Assembly (NCBI GenBank): GCA_947561715.1
Contig: OX387198.1
Span: 8,804,001 to 8,868,000, forward strand
DNA length: 64,000 nt
Reading direction: 5' to 3'
From: Ascidia mentula
Lineage: Eukaryota; Chordata; Ascidiacea; Phlebobranchia; Ascidiidae
How positions within the stretch are numbered: position 1 is the first letter of the stretch; each line of letters begins with the position of its first letter. The position numbers and the translations under genes were made by a program. Below, one piece after another: positions 58,908 through 64,000 of the stretch. The notes below the pieces were generated by a model. It had not been told where the DNA came from. It did no database searches and saw nothing but the letters and a program-made list of their open reading frames with translations.

Positions 58908-61148
58908 CACCCAGAAAACGCTTTGTAAACCACAAGGTGGCGCTCCATATCTTTTTACGCGTGCGTTTTTCATACGTTAGACAGTGTTTTTCTTTTCGGA
59001 AGACGTATAGTTTTAGGAGCGTCTGTCCGTTTTTTTCTAAGTTTTGTGTGTGGTTTCTGCACACGCGTACAGACTCGGAGGCGCAATAATGTACAATACA
59101 TTCGCTTGTTCTGGCTAAAGCAGAATTAAAGCGTTTTGAGTAAGAATTATATCTATCGCAGTTTTAACTACCACAGTTTACAGTGAGCGTTTGTTTCGTG
59201 TTGTCGTCCTCGTTACGCCCTCTAGTGGGCGATCCGTCTCTTTGCATGTAACTGCACATCGGAAAAAAAGTGCCATTTTCCTCAAGCAAAAACGCTCAAC
59301 CTGCTAGGATATCGGTAATTTGCCGTCCGAATAGTCTGCTGTCATTGCGACCACTATTCATGTAAAATCCAGCCCATTTTTTTAAATGCAGCGCTATTTG
59401 AGATCCAGGAGGAAATGAAAATACATTACCTCTTATTTGTGTTGTGTATTCCTGTTTTTTTTACAGAAATCGTACATTTTTGTATACCGATTACCCGAGA
59501 TGGCGTTTTGGTCATATGCTACCGCACACGGTTAACGCCTTTAATATTTTTTGTGCATCCGACATGACCAATGAGAAAAATTTCTTTTGAGGTGTTGTAC
59601 CTTGTTGAGTCGAAGTTTAACTCACTGTCCGTCGATCAATCTTGTTGTTTCTTGGTAATAGTACGTTGTTGAAAACAAACATTTCTCGTTCCTTTGCGTT
59701 GCGAATACCCTTTTCAACGTGTTTTCGCATTCGTGAGTTGGTTCATTTTGCCATCTACGTGCAATAGCCGAAGTTCAAAGTACAATACACACTTTGCAGC
59801 AGCATATCAACTTCAAATTATTTAATTTTCATTTCCCATGTAGATGTAGGAATTACGGCCAATGGTGTGTTCTGGATCTGAACATTTTTTTCTTTTCCCC
59901 CATGTACACTTTCAATGGACGTTACTCAGTTTTTTGTGTGTTATATCCTTGTTTGGTCGCTAAAATACATCTTGCTTTTCATTTCACAAAACGTTGCTGT
60001 GGTTGCGGTTCTTTGTCTGGGATGTAGGTTACTAAGATAAAGGCTTAGATTAGTGTTCCCCAAGCGATGGTATGCGAGCTGCTCTTGGAAGTTGTTTTTT
60101 TAATAAAAAGTCACAGTGCTCATAAAATATTGCTTACTTCATCCGCAAGGTTACTTGTCGCTTGATGTGTTTTCTGCAACTGGTACAAAAACAATGTATT
60201 GAGAAAACAGGCCATGTGTACCAGAAGAGGTCGTCTCTACCACTGTAAAGCAAATGCAGTTGTTGTAAAGCAAATGCGATTGTATCAAAGATGGTGATTG
60301 AAGTGACGTAAATCTTCGATGCTTGACTGTCCTAGATCCTAAGATCTTGACGATGTACATCTTTTTAAAGTTTATTGAAATATATTGCTAATTACGTGCT
60401 AAATAAGACAAACATGAATTAAAAATACAAGGGGCTTGCATGGTTTCAGGGCGCCGTAAATTTAATTCGACATAAATGGTAAAAAAAACTTAATACTTGA
60501 TAAAACAAACATACTGTTTAGCCTACCTACCAAGAACAGATTGATCCAATAGCGACATTATACCACTTCTAAACATCTTGTGAAGTACTATGGCTACATG
60601 ACTCATTACGCCAACTTCCGGTTAAAGCTAACTTTGGATAGCTACGTGAAACTAATAAAGCAATTTTCAAATGGTTTTCTCGCGTGCAACTCTTCTGCGT
60701 TCACAACAAACCAAACAGCATATTTTAAAGTTTCGTCCCCCACAACCCAAGAAAATTAAGGTAAACTCGGGAATTTCCCCGGTGCAACGAATCTCTCTAC
60801 ACGTCACAGTTTGTTTATGGTTGTGAGTTACAAAAATGAACGTTGAGAAAAAATATGATGCACTCTTACAAAACTCCCAATTGTCTGTGCATTAAGTGAC
60901 ACATGGTAGGATTTTTCGCATAGTGTTACGGTTTACCGATCAAATGTGTATTTATTTTAATTACAAGAGGGTTTGGTTACACGTGAAACTAATACCAAGC
61001 ATGTCACACTAGTCACACCATGTTGTTTGATGGGATTTGCGAGTTAACAGCGAATTTATGTATTTATCGGATTTATGATGCGAGGTGTCGGAGATTTCCT
61101 TGATTATTTAATTATTTCACAAAGTTTATGGTTTCCAGGCTTTGCAAA
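58908..61148. other. Intergenic between DESI2 and AACS
   Basis: About 2.2 kb without a recognised gene. A small tandem repeat of GTAAAGCAAATGC lies near 60245-60280. GTTTCCAG ends about 9 nt before the AACS ATG, an acceptor-like sequence. Confidence 0.35.
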
Positions 61149-63958
61149 ATGCCTGCAAGTGGTGAGCTAGGTGGTAATAATGGCAGACCTTCGGTCATGT
61201 GGATGCCCACAAATGAGACAACCAAAATAAATGAATTCAAGCAAAGAGTAAACAAGAAATACAACCTTCAACTTGGTAATTACAGCATCTTATTATTTCA
61301 AGCATAGATTAAATTTATCCTTGGTGTAGAAAACTACAGAGATCTTTGGAAATGGTCAACAGAGAATTACCCATGCTTTTGGGAGGAGATATGGAATTAC
61401 ATGAACATCATTTGCTCAAAATCGTATGATAAAGTTGTTGATCCTAAAATTGGCATTACAAGTGTACCGGAATGGTTCCAGGGAGCAAAACTAAATTATG
61501 CTGAAAACATGCTTCGCTATAATGATGACAAACCAGCTATATATGCAACAGGCAAGTCTTGCACCTGAATTATTGTTTGCAAAAAATGCAATCCACTCCC
61601 AACAAGAATTGCATCTTTATTCAGGAGAAGGACAAACCATGAAGACAGTAACATTTAAAGAGTTAAGATGTAATGTGGGTCTCTATGCATCAGCATTGAA
61701 AAAACTGGGTGTCGAGTGTGGTGATAGAGTTGTTGGTTAGTGTTTGAGCTATCATACTGACTGATTTGGTAGTTGCCTAGTTATGTTGCTGTGCTCAGGC
61801 TACATTCCAAATTGCAAAGAAGCTGTTGAGGCGATGTTGGCTGTCGCAAGCATTGGGGCCATTTGGAGCAGTACATCACCAGATTTTGGTGTAACTGTGA
61901 GTTTAACAAGTCCGATGTATGCTATAAGTTCATTCAAAAGATTTGGAAAGTTTGTCAGCTTATGTAATTATCTCTCTTATTTTAACTAAATTTGGTCAAC
62001 TTTTGCATATTCTCTGTGTCTGAGTGGTAACCAAGCATGTTCATAAGCATAGGCTGACCAAGCAAGTATGTTCCATAATATATGATATTGGTTAGGGGGT
62101 GCTGGAAAGGTTTCAGCAGATTCAACCAAAGTTGATCATATCTGTGGAGGCAGTTCGCTACAACAACAAAATTCACTCTCACTTGAACAAATTGGAAAAG
62201 GTAGTCCAGGGCCTCCCTGAACTTCAACATGTGGTTGTGATCCCTTTTGTTGCATCTTTTGATGAAGATATGGATATAAGTGCAGTGCCAAAGAGGTGGG
62301 TACATTATGAAAAATTAACATAGTAAATGAAGGACATAAACGAAGCAGTGTTATATGATTTTATTGCTTGAACATCTGTAAGTGATGTTTTCCCAATTAA
62401 CTTTTACAACAAAAATACTGCACCAGGCAATGGTTTTTGTCTGCAATAAGAGAACTGTTTCTAGTATGACACTCAGCCAATTCCTGTTACATGGTTCAAA
62501 AGAAGATCAACTCTTCTTTGAGCAGTTACCCTTCAACCACCCTTTATTTGTCATGTATTCATCAGGGACCACTGGACCACCAAAGTGCATGGTCCATTCT
62601 GCAGGGGTAAAAGTCAAATCTGTCAATAACATGCAACTTTATATGACGACCTGTATGACGGTGTTCATTTTCAGGGCACATTGCTGCAACACATGAAGGA
62701 GCACATTCTGCACAGCAACATGACCAGGGATGATTGTTTGTTATATTACACCACTGTAAGTATGTTAAACTATTATTGTAGAAACCCAAAAATTGAATTG
62801 GTACAAAGAAATGGATGCAATACTGAAAAGTAAGGTACTATTGCCCTTTAAAGATTTATTCTTTTGCAGACTGGTTGGATGATGTGGAACTGGATGGTGG
62901 GGGCATTGCCATCAGGTGGCAGTATTGTTACATATGACGGTTCACCTTTCCATCCAAAGTCGAGTGTTATATTTGATACAGTTGACGAAATCGGGTAAAG
63001 CACACATGCAATATGTTGAATTGTTGATGTATGAACGTTCGTATTTGGCACACTTACACTCCAATAAAATCTTTCCTTGCAGAGTGACAATTTTGGGCAC
63101 AAGTGCCAAATGTCTGGGGGTTATGGAGGAAAAAGGCCTCAAACCAGTGGAGTCACATGACCTGAATAGTTTGCACACAATCCTTTCCACTGGATCACCA
63201 CTGGCAGCTCATCAGTATGATTATGTATATGGAAGCATTAAGAAAGACCTGGTTTTAGCATCAATAACAGGCAAATACATTTTTATTTTCGTTTGCTACA
63301 GACATGATTTTAACAAGAGATTTTTAATGGGATTGACAGCTGATAGCTTTTGTTATCAGCTTTTCAAAACCAACAAATTTTACTTTTATGGCCCTAGAAA
63401 CAGGAATTTTTTGTCATACAACATCTAATTGTTGCAGGTGGCACAGACATCATATCTTGCTTCATGGGCCAAAATCCAACAGTTCCAGTTTACAAAGGTG
63501 AATTACAGTCGGCTAATCTTGGTATGGCTGTAGCTTGCTATTGTGAGACACAAGATGGCGCTGGTGAGCAGGTGTTTAATGAATCTGGTGAACTGGTTTG
63601 TCTCAAACCCTTTCCCTGCATGCCCACTCACTTTTGGAATGATCCCAACGGCGAGATGTACAAAAAAGCATATTTTGGAAAATTTCCAGGTCAGTTGTTT
63701 GTGTGCTGATTGTGTAGGATGTACACGCTTTAAAACCGCCAAAATGTATTTAAATTATTGCTTATACAAACAAGGAAAAAGTGCGTTTAAGTCTGCTGTG
63801 CTTGACAATAATTGATGTTTCTATGTAAGGAATATGGTCCCATGGCGACTTTTGCATTGAGAACGAGCAAACCCACGGGTTTGTGATGCTCGGAAGAAGC
63901 GATGCAACCCTCAATCCAAATGGTGTCAGATTTGGAACGTCAGAGCTTTACACCATAA
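61149..63958 (+). CDS. AACS: Acetoacetyl-CoA synthetase, 5' portion (11 exons seen; continues beyond the window)
   Basis: A cytosolic ATP-dependent ligase turning acetoacetate into acetoacetyl-CoA for lipid and sterol synthesis. Exons: 61149-61275, 61330-61551, 61625-61735, 61799-61896, 62096-62295, 62453-62606, 62675-62755, 62870-62994, 63083-63270, 63438-63689, 63830-63958. Phases agree throughout. The early NYAENML motif, [14 protein letters not shown], the AMP-binding P-loop [26 protein letters not shown] and TILSTGSPL are present. So are [11 protein letters not shown] and the late [18 protein letters not shown] block. All are characteristic of AACS rather than other acyl-CoA synthetases. 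Two introns (after 61551 and 63270) use GC donors. The C-terminal roughly 100-150 residues lie outside the window. Start ATG 61149 follows an acceptor-like CCAG, suggesting an upstream UTR exon. Confidence 0.95.
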
Positions 63959-64000
63959 GTATGACGTGTTTTAGTTGCAGTGAATGTTCGCAACATTTTC

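Noticed and set aside
1..64000. CRISPR array, prokaryotic operon or ribosomal RNA
   Set aside because: No regularly spaced short repeats and no rRNA-like blocks; the spliced genes show this is animal nuclear DNA.

Overview
This is intron-rich, AT-rich animal nuclear DNA. Spliced genes with GT-AG (occasionally GC-AG) introns of about 75 bp to 2.6 kb encode metazoan proteins: an NCKX exchanger, cathepsin O, POLD4, DESI2, acetoacetyl-CoA synthetase and an ALK-type glycine-rich domain. The gene set, the compact spacing and strong 3' splice acceptors just upstream of several start codons would fit an ascidian tunicate such as Ciona. That assignment is inference; no sequence search was possible.

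Layout. 1.6-11.0 kb (-): an 11-exon SLC24 (NCKX) gene. 13.8-14.9 kb (+): L-serine/threonine dehydratase. 16.8-17.8 kb (+): a LIAT1-like protein. 18.8-23.7 kb (-): three consecutive intronless genes, FTSJ3 then a YtcJ-type amidohydrolase then Cu/Zn superoxide dismutase, possibly one polycistronic unit. 24.7-26.5 kb (-): cathepsin O in 11 exons, one only 14 nt long. 28.6-43.9 kb (+): a tandem array of three atlastin/GBP-like GTPase genes. The first two are complete and the third has lost its 5' exons. 44.9-45.9 kb (-): POLD4. 46.7-48.5 kb (-): a signal-peptide/ALK-type glycine-rich/transmembrane protein with no kinase. 50.0-53.2 kb (+): a fourth, more diverged GTPase of the same nine-exon design. 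55.6-58.9 kb (+): DESI2. 61.1 kb to the end (+): acetoacetyl-CoA synthetase, running off the window.

The most unusual content is the GTPase array. All members keep the GKS P-loop (where present), the switch I Thr, the DTEG motif, a helical middle domain and a C-terminal membrane segment, so they look like small atlastins. The three readable P-loops all have Gly where atlastin and GBP carry the catalytic arginine. Three of the four copies have Asn in place of the Asp of the guanine-recognition RD motif. The array has been hit by mobile DNA: a tRNA-derived SINE, a second SINE insertion exactly on an exon 8 splice acceptor, a 742-bp hAT element with a perfect 8-bp target duplication, a long inverted repeat, and a repeat whose edge coincides with the breakpoint that removed the 5' half of copy 3.

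Gene models were built by hand from splice signals, phase continuity and recalled family sequences; UTRs and true transcription starts were not determined. Exon coordinates may be off by a base or two where splice choices are ambiguous.
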